64,000 nt of DNA from Bacillus sp. DNRA2. GTDB taxonomy: Bacteria > Bacillota > Bacilli > Bacillales > Cytobacillaceae. A model generated the notes under the pieces. It was not told the DNA's origin and did not search any database. It saw only the letters and a program-made list of their open reading frames with translations. Location of the stretch: contig NZ_JABAIT010000002.1 in the NCBI RefSeq assembly GCF_012843265.1, positions 124,001 to 188,000 on the forward strand, given 5' to 3'. The translations under genes were made by a program, and so were the position numbers. Of this stretch, positions 1 to 8,479 are shown piece by piece; the first letter of the stretch is position 1; every line of letters starts with the position of its first letter.

Positions 1-63
1 TACAAATATTCATTTTTACTTGAGGGCTTATCCATGAAATGATTTCTGATTAAGATAAAAAAA

Positions 64-86
64 TGGACTGCAAAATTAACAGTCCA
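64..86 (-). terminator. Rho-independent terminator, TGGACTG family
   Basis: On the minus strand TGGACTG and CAGTCCA arms are followed by a run of T, ending the small gene at 153-470. Closely similar hairpins, each followed by a GCGC-containing stretch, occur at 2927-2950 and 3469-3494. Confidence 0.75.
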
Positions 87-152
87 GTAAAACATTTTCG
101 CGCCTGATTGCTGCATAATGAATAAATTAAAAGAGTTTTCCAAACTAATCTA

Positions 153-470
153 TCAAGGCTTCGGATTTATGCTTACCCAAGATAGCCCAATCATTAAAAA
201 TGTAAATAATAAGATAAACAAACTAATCCCAATTCCCCAAAGGGCATATATTCTCGATTTTTTAGATGTTATCAACCCAAGCAGCCCGAGGAAAAAACCA
301 GCAATCGGCAAGGTGACGAGAAACGTTTTCGGAAAATCATCGATATCCATTAATAATGTAATATTTAAACCTGTCAGTGCAATCAGAGAAATCAGAAAGG
401 ATAAGAAACCTGAAATGGTTGGTAGTTTTCTTTGCTTTTCCTCGTTCTTATTGTTCACTTCCAGTTCCAT
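153..470 (-). CDS. small membrane protein, unknown function
   Basis: A 105-residue protein with a charged, Lys/Glu-rich N-terminus of about 18 residues followed by three hydrophobic segments (roughly residues 20-42, 50-68 and 74-95), so it should sit in the cytoplasmic membrane. The start has a GTGGGGGAAG-type ribosome binding site about ten bases upstream. Its first codons overlap the last 16 bases of the anti-sigma-like gene at 455-1423, so the two are probably translationally coupled and the small protein may assist or modulate that regulator; this is inference from position only. I do not recognise a family. Confidence 0.65.
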   Translation of the reverse strand: MELEVNNKNEEKQRKLPTISGFLSFLISLIALTGLNITLLMDIDDFPKTFLVTLPIAGFFLGLLGLITSKKSRIYALWGIGISLFILLFTFLMIGLSWVSINPKP

Positions 471-1423
471 AGCTTTACTTCCCCCACCTTCATCACTCTG
501 ATTTGATCATGATCCTTCAGTTTTCTTAATTCCTGAGTTGGTCCGGTAACAACTGCTCCATAGACTTGGATTCCATTTTTCTCGATATAGTGGATTCTAT
601 CTTTTAACACTAAAGATCTTGCCCGCGCTATTTGCTCGGCTGTTTTTTCATCCTTGGCCAGGAATTTTAAAATATCTAAAAATACTTTCTCGTTTGTCTG
701 GTCTCTACCATTAAACGGTGACCATGTCGTGTCATCAACCTGCAGCGGATAGCCGATTGGTGCAATCGAGTAGCCTGCTTCATATATTTTTTTAGCCTCA
801 ATCCCCGTATCAACTGCGACCCATCTTACCTCCAATTTGTTCCCAAGCTGCTTTTCAAGCTCCTCTGGCTTCAGTAATTGATTCAAAGAAAGATAGATTT
901 CCCCCACGGTCCCATCTGGGAGGTAATCAAGAATATCCCAATCAGATGCAACTGTTTTACCAAATGGACCGTCTGGATGATAAAGCATGTCCGTCTCCAT
1001 GTCGCCCACCATCGGAAGCGGCCTTTCAAGCTTCATATCACGCTCGGGAAAATTTGGCTTGTCCAACACAAAATTAACCGAGTACTCCCCTGCTTGATAA
1101 TCCTCTTTTCCAATCCGCTTAAACACATCAAAATATAAATTCATATTAAAAAAGCCAATATCCTCTTCAAGCTCCATCTCTTCCAAGCTCATGTTCGGCT
1201 CAGTCACATAAATGGTTTTTGTTGCAATCTCAATTAAACGGTTCGCTTTTCCACCAATCGCATAATACAAATAGCTGCTTAATGTCAGCACTGGCACAAT
1301 AAGCAATATGACAGCCAGACTGATCATAATATTTGTCCTTAATGCATGATTTCTGCTTGCTTGAATCAGTCCTGTTTGATTTTTTTCCGGTACATATGCT
1401 TCAAACGCCTCATCTAAATCCAT
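455..1423 (-). CDS. anti-sigma factor-like protein (Sigma_reg_N/Sigma_reg_C type)
   Basis: A 322-residue single-pass membrane protein: about 30 cytoplasmic residues, one transmembrane segment (about residues 32-55, rich in Ile, Leu and Val), then a long extracytoplasmic region. The layout and the C-terminal region (YGAVVTGPTQEL, VGEVKLWNW) resemble the Bacillus proteins with sigma-factor-regulator N- and C-terminal domains, which are thought to hold an ECF sigma factor at the membrane. The N-terminal cytoplasmic part is short and I see no zinc-binding HxxxCxxC motif. It starts with ATG behind an AAGGGGGG binding site. The usual partner, a sigma factor gene directly upstream, is absent: the next gene upstream (1490-1765) is a small membrane protein. 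Family call is moderately sure; regulatory role is inferred. Confidence 0.6.
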   Translation of the reverse strand: MDLDEAFEAYVPEKNQTGLIQASRNHALRTNIMISLAVILLIVPVLTLSSYLYYAIGGKANRLIEIATKTIYVTEPNMSLEEMELEEDIGFFNMNLYFDVFKRIGKEDYQAGEYSVNFVLDKPNFPERDMKLERPLPMVGDMETDMLYHPDGPFGKTVASDWDILDYLPDGTVGEIYLSLNQLLKPEELEKQLGNKLEVRWVAVDTGIEAKKIYEAGYSIAPIGYPLQVDDTTWSPFNGRDQTNEKVFLDILKFLAKDEKTAEQIARARSLVLKDRIHYIEKNGIQVYGAVVTGPTQELRKLKDHDQIRVMKVGEVKLWNWK

Positions 1424-1489
1424 CGTGTTCCCCCCTTCACCCTATCCACGAAATCACAAGATATGTGGAAAAACTTCTCAATAATATTA

Positions 1490-1765
1490 CTAAATACCAA
1501 ATATCAATGTAGTACTAACTATGTAAATAAAAGGAAATAACAATAATGTTGCATTAACAATTATTGCACCTAGTGTCAAAGTACTTTTCTGTTTCTGATA
1601 AGCGCTTGATGCTAAATAAAGACCAAAAGAACAAAAAATCAAAGGAAAAAATATAGGTAACCCTTGAAGCTTTTCAAATGTAATAATATCAAACAAAAAA
1701 TTCACAATAAATATTAGTGGAACAAGGAATAAAAAATAGGAAATAATTATAAATATTTTCTGCAT
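1490..1765 (-). CDS. small hydrophobic membrane protein, unknown
   Basis: A 91-residue protein that is almost wholly hydrophobic, with about three membrane-spanning stretches (residues 3-25, 35-55 and 62-88) and a Gln/Lys-rich turn (SAYQKQKST) between the second and third. The ATG at 1765 is preceded by AAGGGGGAACC at a good distance. Base composition is very AT-rich, like the other small genes at this end of the window. No family recognised. It reads in the same direction as the anti-sigma-like gene 66 bases downstream and could share its transcript. Confidence 0.55.
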   Translation of the reverse strand: MQKIFIIISYFLFLVPLIFIVNFLFDIITFEKLQGLPIFFPLIFCSFGLYLASSAYQKQKSTLTLGAIIVNATLLLFPFIYIVSTTLIFGI

Positions 1766-1958
1766 AACATGGTTCCCCCTTTATAATTACACTTTAATAC
1801 TAACATAATATTTGGCTTTAATGGTTTTTATTTCCATTACATTTCAAACAAATCTGACCGTTATTTTTAATTTAATATTTCATAATTTCTTTTAAAGGTA
1901 ACATCGAGATCAGATTTCCCCTTAAAGAGTTACTGGCAATCTGATCCAAACATGAAAA

Positions 1959-1986
1959 GGGCGCAACCATATCGATGATTGCACCC
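1959..1986 (-). terminator. Rho-independent terminator after the DUF5412-like gene
   Basis: GGGTGCAATC and GGTTGCGCCC arms close an eight-base loop, followed on the minus strand by TTTTC. It lies about 90 bases beyond the stop codon at 2073. The adjoining motif TCAATACGAAGGGTGCA recurs with one or two changes at 3918-3935. Confidence 0.6.
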
Positions 1987-2072
1987 TTCGTATTGAGTAA
2001 CTAAACAATGTCATTTTTGCATAAAATCATTTAATGGTTCGTCAACTAACGTCAGTTTGCACAATTTGAGTA

Positions 2073-2630
2073 TTAGTTTTGATAGCAAGTCTCATACTCG
2101 TCTTTCATTAAAAAACTTTTACAAGCCAAACCGTTTTCGTGATAAATTTCTTTCCCTATCTTTAATGCAATACTTCTATTCGAATTTGGATAATCTGGTT
2201 CGTCATTTAGAATGTAAAGTGTATCTTCATCCAACCATTCCATAGAAAAGTTACTTTTTGCATCACTATAATAAACAGTTTTAACTTTATTATTCTCATT
2301 ATTGTTTGTGATTTCAACCCATACGTTAACACCGCCTGCTGCACCGCCATATGGTTCGTAATAAGCATTAGCTGTATATTTTTCAGTGGGTGATGATATA
2401 GGTCCAGGCCCCTTTTGGATAAATTCTCTATCAATATCACTAAATGTATAAAAGTACGTTTCATATATATAAATAGAAGAAAACAGAACCACTCCAGACA
2501 ACGTTGCAATAAGTATTTTTTTCGGAAAGGGTTTCTTGTTGATGATAGAGTTTATTATCTTAACGCATAAAATCAAAAATAATATAACGGTAATGAAAGA
2601 TACAAAGAAACCGAATAAAATTAAAATCAT
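2073..2630 (-). CDS. DUF5412-like membrane-anchored protein
   Basis: A 185-residue protein with two N-terminal hydrophobic segments (residues 2-28 and 40-58) and a soluble, presumably extracytoplasmic, C-terminal domain of about 120 residues. That domain carries a conserved-looking core, SPTEKYTANAYY, then GGAAGGVNVWVEI, and ends with a cysteine-bearing tail (GLACKS ... YETCYQ) that could form a disulfide. This matches my memory of the DUF5412 family of Bacillus, whose function is unknown. The ribosome binding site (GGGGGG) is unusually close to the ATG, so the start is not certain. It stands alone, between a terminator and the 2721-2904 repeat element. Confidence 0.55.
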   Translation of the reverse strand: MILILFGFFVSFITVILFLILCVKIINSIINKKPFPKKILIATLSGVVLFSSIYIYETYFYTFSDIDREFIQKGPGPISSPTEKYTANAYYEPYGGAAGGVNVWVEITNNNENNKVKTVYYSDAKSNFSMEWLDEDTLYILNDEPDYPNSNRSIALKIGKEIYHENGLACKSFLMKDEYETCYQN

Positions 2631-2712
2631 AATCCCCCCATTACAAGTACAGTAACATCATCTCAAAAAATGGAAATTATACATTACGCTTCCTCAACTC
2701 TACTCCCCTTTA

Positions 2713-2912
2713 TTTAATTAGGCTGTTTTAAAGCTTAGTGTTGATTTGTTGCAAGTTGATTGGAACGGAAGGCACGAAGACTCCTGCGGGAGTAGCTGGT
2801 ATGGGAGACCCCACAGGCGCGAATGCGCCGAGGAGGCTCCCAACTAGCCCCTAAGGTGCGCGAAGTGCCTGCAGCGGAAATCAACATTTATGTTTAACAC
2901 AGCCTTTAATTA
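2713..2912. mobile_element. 184-bp miniature inverted-repeat element with 8-bp target duplication
   Basis: The element spans 2721-2904. It begins GGCTGTTTTAAA and ends TTTAACACAGCC, and the 27 terminal bases of each side match at 22 positions in inverted orientation. It is flanked on both sides by the 8-bp direct repeat TTTAATTA (2713-2720 and 2905-2912), which reads as a target-site duplication. The interior is G+C-rich and foldable (for example CTCCTGCGGGAG and GGCGCGAATGCGCC) and has no coding capacity. An 8-bp AT-rich duplication would suit mobilisation in trans by an ISL3-type transposase, but that is inference. Shorter relatives occur at 62726-62821 and 17047-17120, and a lone end at 9189-9215. 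Confidence 0.8.
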
Positions 2913-2926
2913 ATGGCCAAGAAAAA

Positions 2927-2950
2927 TGGACTGCTAAATATAACTGTCCA
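2927..2950 (-). terminator. terminator of the lipoprotein gene, TGGACTG family
   Basis: TGGAC and GTCCA arms with a T-rich tail on the minus strand, some 50 bases beyond the stop of the lipoprotein gene. The sequence before it (GGGCGCAAAAATGCAACA) matches the other two cassettes of this type. Confidence 0.6.
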
Positions 2951-2996
2951 AGTTGTTGCATTTTTGCGCCCGTTACATCATTTAGAAAATTCTATT

Positions 2997-3398
2997 TTAA
3001 TACCTTTCTATTATTATTAAATCATTAGATGGGGTAAGATCCTCTTTTTCCTCTATGGAAAAATCAGATTGTTGGCGATTTATTTCTGCATATTGAACAA
3101 CCTTACTATCGCTAAGGAAAACCAATAGGTATATATCATCTCTCATATCCATATTACTTGGGTCTTTAAAATCAACACCTAAAAGTTCATTTATTTCTTC
3201 TTGCGTAGTATAAGGTTCAAAGAGTATTGCTTTGTCCCAATTAAAATTTGCCAAAGATTTTATACTTACCTCACTATTATTTTTGTTTTCAACAATCGAA
3301 TAAAAAGATTCCTCTAATTCTGTATTATGTTGAACACTACTTTGATTACACCCTACTAATAATAGCAAAGAAAAGATGAAAATCGATAATGGTTTCAT
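2997..3398 (-). CDS. small secreted lipoprotein, unknown function
   Basis: A 133-residue protein. The chosen ATG at 3398 has a GGGGGG ribosome binding site eight bases upstream and gives a textbook lipoprotein signal: MKP, a hydrophobic core, then the lipobox LLVGC at about residues 14-18, so the mature protein would begin with a lipid-modified cysteine on the outer face of the membrane. An 18-residue N-terminal extension is possible in frame but would bury this signal. The mature part is acidic with no recognised domain; it contains FKDPSNMDMRDDIYLLVF and ends in a hydrophobic IIIERY. It is a monocistronic gene between two cassette terminators. Confidence 0.65.
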   Translation of the reverse strand: MKPLSIFIFSLLLLVGCNQSSVQHNTELEESFYSIVENKNNSEVSIKSLANFNWDKAILFEPYTTQEEINELLGVDFKDPSNMDMRDDIYLLVFLSDSKVVQYAEINRQQSDFSIEEKEDLTPSNDLIIIERY

Positions 3399-3468
3399 CT
3401 TACACCCCCCTAAACAAATTTTACCATATTTCACCAACCTTCTTTTTAACAAAGTAAATAAAAAAAAA

Positions 3469-3494
3469 TGGACTGCTCTATAATTAACAGTCCA
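3469..3494 (-). terminator. orphan TGGACTG-family terminator
   Basis: TGGACTG and CAGTCCA arms with a long T tract on the minus strand. It sits upstream of the lipoprotein gene and no minus-strand gene ends within several hundred bases to its right, so it probably marks a gene that has been lost. Confidence 0.65.
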
Positions 3495-4029
3495 TGTTGC
3501 ATTATTTTTCGCGTTCGATTGGGAATAATCAACTTCAATACCTTTTCAATTGAATAAATCAAATAAAAAGTCAACCATATCAAATCAACTCCAACGGTAA
3601 CATATAACTATTACCTTTCATATTCAAAGCTTTACCCGGAATATTTTTAAAGGAAAAATAAAACAACCTAATAGAAGAGAAATGCAACAATTTATAAACA
3701 TAAATATACACTGCTTTTCACTTGTAATAATTTAATTGTAGCATACTAAATATTTAAGGAATTAAATAGAAAAATTAAACATAATTGTAATTTCTTATTA
3801 CACTAAACTGATCCGCTAATTTAAGTATATTTCTTTACAATCTTTCCAACACAATTAACATTGTTATTCAACAATCTGGCCTAAAAAGAAAATTGAGCGT
3901 AGATCCTTTGCAGGAAATGCGCCCTTCGTATTGAAGATCGAACAACAATAATTTTATAAGTATATAGAAGCTTATAAAATGCGTAAAAACATCCGTAGGC
4001 TCATTTCATTTCAACTAACTTATTTCCTT
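3495..4029. other. gene-free AT-rich stretch
   Basis: No convincing coding sequence on either strand. At 3918-3935 there is a remnant (TTCAATACGAAGGGCGCA on the minus strand) that matches the edge of the terminator at 1959-1997, suggesting decayed copies of the same intergenic cassette. Otherwise nothing is seen. Confidence 0.5.
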
Positions 4030-4791
4030 TTATTTCACGGATTCAGTAAAAGAGGTTTTAGTGGATACAGGATACTCCCTCGAACTGTCGATCATTCTGT
4101 AAGTAAATGCTGCAACAATTGAACCAATTATCGGTCCTATAAAATAGATAGCAAGTTGACTCCAGTTGATGTTTCCATCTAATACACTGTTAACCAAGTA
4201 AGGTCCAAATGCTCTTGCTGGATTAAACGCGGCGCCAGTTGCACCACCTGCCAACATGATTATTCCCCCAGCCATTAAGCCGATAGCAATGCCTTCCAAT
4301 CCTTTATACGCCCTTTGATCTACTGCAGTTCCCATTATGACAAACATTAAAATGAAAGTTGCGATTGCTTCAACCGCTATTCCTTGAAGATAACCCGTTG
4401 TCATTCCAAGCCCAGGTGCACCTAAATTACCCAAAATTACGCCGTCCAAACCTAAAATAACTACAATTCCATAGGCCCCTGCAATACTGCCTGCAAATTG
4501 TGCAATTAGATACGCAGGTACTTCTTTCCAGGGGAATTTGCCGATTGATGCTAAACCAATTGTCACGGCTGGATTAATATGTGCTCCCGTAAATTTACCA
4601 ATTGTATAAATCATCCCCATAATTGTAATTGCATGAGCAAACGCAACAATCCCTGCATCAGCTAAAGTTGCCGCACTTCCGTGAGCAGTAATAATTCCGT
4701 TATATGCAGCTGTTCCTGCACCAATAAGGATCAATAAAGCAGTACCAATTCCTTCGGCAATACTTCTTTTTAACAGATTTGTTTTTTCCAT
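4030..4791 (-). CDS. aquaporin-type MIP channel
   Basis: A 253-residue polytopic protein of the major intrinsic protein family. Both half-helix signatures are present: HINPAVT with NPA at about 73-75 and AAFNPARAFGP with NPA at about 190-192, the latter followed by the selectivity-filter arginine. Six membrane helices can be placed around them. Glycerol facilitators normally have NPARD after the second NPA; here it is NPARA, which favours a water channel, although glycerol or other small solutes cannot be excluded. The ATG at 4791 is preceded by AGGAGG and is preferred over an upstream in-frame start seven codons earlier. It is alone, with no glycerol kinase or dehydrogenase beside it. Confidence 0.85.
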   Translation of the reverse strand: MEKTNLLKRSIAEGIGTALLILIGAGTAAYNGIITAHGSAATLADAGIVAFAHAITIMGMIYTIGKFTGAHINPAVTIGLASIGKFPWKEVPAYLIAQFAGSIAGAYGIVVILGLDGVILGNLGAPGLGMTTGYLQGIAVEAIATFILMFVIMGTAVDQRAYKGLEGIAIGLMAGGIIMLAGGATGAAFNPARAFGPYLVNSVLDGNINWSQLAIYFIGPIIGSIVAAFTYRMIDSSREYPVSTKTSFTESVK

Positions 4792-5264
4792 TACTGTCCT
4801 CCTAACTACCACTTACCAATTTCGATTTTGCTATGACCTGAGATATGGAAGATAGACTTTTCATTTTCGCAGAACAATAACCACAAATATTAAACTTTTT
4901 GCAACTACAGTAGCAACAATAAACAACTTTGCTGGCCTAACAGACAAACGGTTATGTTAAACCATTGAAATATAATTACCTCCCTTCTTGAACTAGATTA
5001 ACAGTCATTTCTGAAATTTTTGTGAAAAATTGTAATATTTACAATATTTTTACATTAAATAGAACAGACAAATCAGAAAACGAGACGGCTACTACCATCT
5101 CGTCACAATAAGAAGTTAAATTTGTCCTAAAATAATCAAGCGCCATTTCAAAGTACGTTCATTCCGCAAAATAGCTCAATAACAAACAAATATATCAAAT
5201 AACCCCAATCGTTGAACAAAGCTAAACCATGTTACTTCTACAAACTTGCCTTTTAGTCGACAAA
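4792..5264. other. long gene-free region upstream of the aquaporin gene
   Basis: No coding sequence seen. It should hold the aquaporin promoter. An inverted repeat with ATTGTAA and TTACAAT arms around TAT lies at 5029-5045; it looks like an operator but I cannot name a regulator for it. Confidence 0.4.
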
Positions 5265-5286
5265 AAAGGCTGCCGCAGCAGCCTTT
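5265..5286 (-). terminator. terminator of the YitT-family gene
   Basis: AAAGGCTGC and GCAGCCTTT arms around CGCA, followed by TTTTT on the minus strand, 29 bases after the stop codon at 5315. Confidence 0.8.
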
Positions 5287-5314
5287 CTTAGTCACATGAT
5301 AGGTCCTCAAAATT

Positions 5315-6217
5315 CTAGTGAATATCACGCTTTTTAAAGCGTCCACCTCTTACCTCAGTGATATCAGCAATCGCTAAAAATGCGGTTGGATCAATTTCCT
5401 CGACAATGGATTTTAACTTGGATTCCTCAAGTCGAGTGATGATGGAAAAGACCACTTTCTTTTCATCCCCGGTAAAGGCCCCTTCACCTTTTAAGTAAGT
5501 AACACCACGCCCTAAGCGGGCATTGACCACTTCACCGATTTTGTCGGCATCGTCGCTAATGATCCAAACCGACTTCGATTCCTCTAAGCCTGCTACAACG
5601 GTATCAATCGCTTTTGCGGCAATGACATAGGCCAGCAACGAATACATGGCTCTGTCCCATCCAAACACAAATCCGGCTGTTCCGAGAATAAATACATTAA
5701 TAAACATGATGATTTCGCCAACTGAAAATGGTACCTTCTTGTTGATTAAAATTGAAAGAATCTCTGTACCATCGAGTGCACCACCATTACGAATCACAAG
5801 GCCTACTCCGACCCCGAGAATGATTCCGCCAAACACTGTTGCTAAAAGAATATCGTCAGTGAAAGCCGGTACCGGATGGAAAAGAGTAGTGAAAACCGAT
5901 AACACAATAATCCCAAACACGGTCGAGATGGCAAAGGTTTTCCCCATTTGTTTAAACCCTAAATACACAAACGGTAAGTTTAATAGGAAAAGAAAGATTC
6001 CTAGTGCCACGCCTGTTAAATGTGAAAGCATGATGGATATCCCGGTAATTCCGCCATCAATAACATGGTTTGGAACTAAAAATATTTCTAATCCAGTAGC
6101 CATTAAAATGGCTCCAAGGGTAATCCCTATGGTTCTCATAATCTTTTTTCTTGCTGTAAGTTTTCGGTGCCCGACCGTAACACCAGCTAATTCTACCGTC
6201 TTTGTCAGTTCTGTCAC
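5315..6217 (-). CDS. YitT family membrane protein (DUF161 plus DUF2179)
   Basis: About 300 residues. The first two thirds form five or so hydrophobic helices with the family signature GLEIFLVPNHVIDGGITGIS and the glycine-rich GVGVGLVIRNGGALDGTEI; the last 85 residues are the soluble DUF2179-type domain (SVWIISDDADKIGEVV, GRGVTYLKGEGAFTG), which has a PII-like fold and may bind a nucleotide. The physiological role of the family is not settled. I chose the GTG at 6217 because AAGAGGTGG lies just upstream of it; a 29-residue longer in-frame reading would pass through that binding site. Single gene with its own terminator. Confidence 0.85.
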   Translation of the reverse strand: MTELTKTVELAGVTVGHRKLTARKKIMRTIGITLGAILMATGLEIFLVPNHVIDGGITGISIMLSHLTGVALGIFLFLLNLPFVYLGFKQMGKTFAISTVFGIIVLSVFTTLFHPVPAFTDDILLATVFGGIILGVGVGLVIRNGGALDGTEILSILINKKVPFSVGEIIMFINVFILGTAGFVFGWDRAMYSLLAYVIAAKAIDTVVAGLEESKSVWIISDDADKIGEVVNARLGRGVTYLKGEGAFTGDEKKVVFSIITRLEESKLKSIVEEIDPTAFLAIADITEVRGGRFKKRDIH

Positions 6218-6359
6218 ATAACCACCTCTTATAAAAATAATCCGAACACATTTTATTATATCAAAATATACATACCCCATGTTAATTGACGATTCACTTT
6301 TCAAATAATTTAATTAGCAATCATTTATAAAAATGGGTCGTATTTCCACTTCAACAAAA

Positions 6360-6388
6360 GCCCTTCACATTCCAAGAGTGCAAAGGGC
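6360..6388 (-). terminator. terminator of the methionine gamma-lyase gene
   Basis: GCCCTTTGCAC and GTGAAGGGC arms with TTTTG beyond on the minus strand, 17 bases after the stop codon. Confidence 0.7.
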
Positions 6389-6404
6389 CCGTTTGTTTCA
6401 TTGA

Positions 6405-7589
6405 TTATATTTTTGCTAAAGCTTGAGCTAAATCCTCTTGAATATCCTCGGAAGCCTCTAAGCCAACCGATAATCGCAATAAGCTATCACTAATTCCCAT
6501 TTTTTCACGTTCCTGTTTTGGAACAACCGCATGAGTCATCGTTGCTGGATGCTGGATCAATGTTTCTGCATCCCCTAAACTAACTGCAAGCTTGATTAAC
6601 TTTAATTGGTTCATAAAATATTGAGCTGTTTGCTTTGTCCCTTTTAGACAAAAAGAAATCAATCCCCCCGCCTGCTTCATTTGCTTCCTCATTATATGAT
6701 AATCAGGATGTTTTATATCACCTGGATAGTAAACAGCGGCAATTTTCGGATGCTCCCGTAAAAACTTGAACAGTTTTGCAGCATTCTCACAATGACGATC
6801 GAGCCTGACCGGAAGGGTTTTGAGTCCTCTGAGCAATAACCAAGCATCAAATGGCGACATCGTGCCACCGACATCCTTTTGCGTAGTTCTCGATACTTTA
6901 TCGATAAATGATTTTTTGCCTACAACCAAACCAGCGATGACATCACCATGGCCACATATATATTTCGTCGCACTATGAATGACAATATCACAACCAAGCG
7001 TTAACGGTGTTTGTAAATAGGGAGAGCAAAACGTATTATCCACGATGATAGGAATTCTTTTTTGCTTAGCAACACGCGCGACCAGCTCTAAATCTATCAA
7101 CTGCATCGTCGGATTAATCGGTGTTTCTATATAAATACAAACCGTGTTCGGGAGAATTTGTTTTTCCAATTCTTCTTTTGAATTCATTTGAGAAAAATCG
7201 TGAGCAATTTGATATTTTTCTTTTAACAACTGCAATAAGCCAAACGTACAGCCGTAGATTCCTTTTGAAACCAGAATGTGGTCACCAGTCTTTGTTAACG
7301 CTAGTAACACTGCCGAAACCGCAGCCATGCCTGACGAGAACGCTAAACCCGCTTCGCCTTTTTCCAAAGCCGCAATTCGGTCCTCCAAAATTTGCACCGT
7401 CGGATTCCCGAGCCGCGAGTAAACAAAGCCCGCTTCTTCACCAGCAAAACGTTTTTCACCCTGCTCACTCGATGAAAACGTGAAGGTCGAGCTTTGGTAA
7501 AGCGGCGGAACCAAACTATCCTGATGAGCATCAGGGTCGTAGCCAGCATGAATTACCTCTGTTTCAAATCGGACCTGTTTTTCTTCCAT
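6405..7589 (-). CDS. mgl: L-methionine gamma-lyase (PLP-dependent)
   Basis: A 394-residue member of the Cys/Met-metabolism PLP enzymes. It should cleave L-methionine to methanethiol, 2-oxobutyrate and ammonia in the cytoplasm. The assignment to gamma-lyase rather than cystathionine synthase or lyase rests on visible residues: the PLP lysine in HSATKY (about 209), a YGCTF motif whose cysteine (about 114) corresponds to Cys116 of the Pseudomonas putida enzyme, and the Lys-Asp pair in QKDVGG (about 238-239) matching its Lys240-Asp241. All are displaced by two positions relative to that enzyme, so the alignment is consistent. The ATG at 7589 has AAAGGAG ten bases upstream; an earlier TTG lies before that site. 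It is transcribed alone. Confidence 0.85.
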   Translation of the reverse strand: MEEKQVRFETEVIHAGYDPDAHQDSLVPPLYQSSTFTFSSSEQGEKRFAGEEAGFVYSRLGNPTVQILEDRIAALEKGEAGLAFSSGMAAVSAVLLALTKTGDHILVSKGIYGCTFGLLQLLKEKYQIAHDFSQMNSKEELEKQILPNTVCIYIETPINPTMQLIDLELVARVAKQKRIPIIVDNTFCSPYLQTPLTLGCDIVIHSATKYICGHGDVIAGLVVGKKSFIDKVSRTTQKDVGGTMSPFDAWLLLRGLKTLPVRLDRHCENAAKLFKFLREHPKIAAVYYPGDIKHPDYHIMRKQMKQAGGLISFCLKGTKQTAQYFMNQLKLIKLAVSLGDAETLIQHPATMTHAVVPKQEREKMGISDSLLRLSVGLEASEDIQEDLAQALAKI

Positions 7590-7688
7590 TCGTGGCGCAC
7601 TCCTTTGCAACCATTTAGGCGATTCCCTATAGTATATGAGTGAACGTTTGGAATGAACTATACAGGACCAAACTTCGATAAAAAATTA

Positions 7689-8387
7689 TTATGCCTTTTT
7701 CAGTTCCACCATTAGGAAATGTGAGGTTTTATGAGCGTTAATGACAATTTCCTCTTCGACAATTTCGAGTGAATCCCTCATCGCAAGCTCCACTTGATTA
7801 ATCGTTGAACTTCCTTCAATTTGCACTAAATATGCTTGGCGATCTTCTCTAACCGCGAAGGATATTTCATGGCCCGCATCAAGCGCTAACGAGTAAATAT
7901 TGGCATCCTGATTTATTTTTATTGGTGCATCGCCTGCTTTACTTGATACCATATGAAGCCATTGGTTTGAGCGCTCGTTCCAATCAAATCGATAATCTCC
8001 ATAATTCGGAGTGTAGCCTGACCTGTCTGGCATAATCCAGATTTGTAAAAATCGTAACGTCGAATCGCCATAATTATACTCACTGTGATAAACGCCAGTA
8101 CCAGCACTCATATATTGAACATGGCCGCGGCTAACAGTATTGTTATTCCCCATGCTATCACCATGAGTAAGTTTCCCGTCGACTACGTATGAAATAATCT
8201 CCATGTCTTTATGCGGATGGAGCCCAAAGCCTTTGCCAGCTTCAACTAAATCGTCATTGATCACTCGTAGTTTCCCAAAGTGGATATTTTCCGGATTATA
8301 ATAATCGGCAAACGAAAAGTGAAAAATACTTTTCAACCAACCATGATTCCCTGTACCCATATTTTTATGATCAAGTTTCTTTAACAT
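7689..8387 (-). CDS. pirin family protein (YhhW-like bicupin)
   Basis: A 232-residue bicupin. The N-terminal cupin has the metal-binding set of pirins, HPHKDME (His57, His59) and YHSE (His101, Glu103), so a metal-dependent oxygenase such as the quercetinase activity reported for YhhW is possible; many pirins have no proven substrate. The C-terminal half is the second, degenerate cupin. The ATG at 8387 has GGGGG eight bases upstream and is followed by MLKKLDHKN, the family's usual beginning; a 46-residue longer reading runs through the promoter and operator described at 8480-8525. This promoter arrangement suggests induction by quinones or other electrophiles. Confidence 0.8.
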   Translation of the reverse strand: MLKKLDHKNMGTGNHGWLKSIFHFSFADYYNPENIHFGKLRVINDDLVEAGKGFGLHPHKDMEIISYVVDGKLTHGDSMGNNNTVSRGHVQYMSAGTGVYHSEYNYGDSTLRFLQIWIMPDRSGYTPNYGDYRFDWNERSNQWLHMVSSKAGDAPIKINQDANIYSLALDAGHEISFAVREDRQAYLVQIEGSSTINQVELAMRDSLEIVEEEIVINAHKTSHFLMVELKKA

Positions 8388-8479
8388 ATTCATGTCCCCC
8401 TTATGTTCCACAGTATTCGTAAAATCAAAACAGGTCATTCTTTCAAAACATGACCGTAGAGAATTATCTCTAATTAAAA

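Noticed and set aside
7611-7688. Operator-like repeats (GTGAACG and AATGAAC) in front of the methionine gamma-lyase gene
   Set aside because: Too short and imperfect to assign to any regulator.
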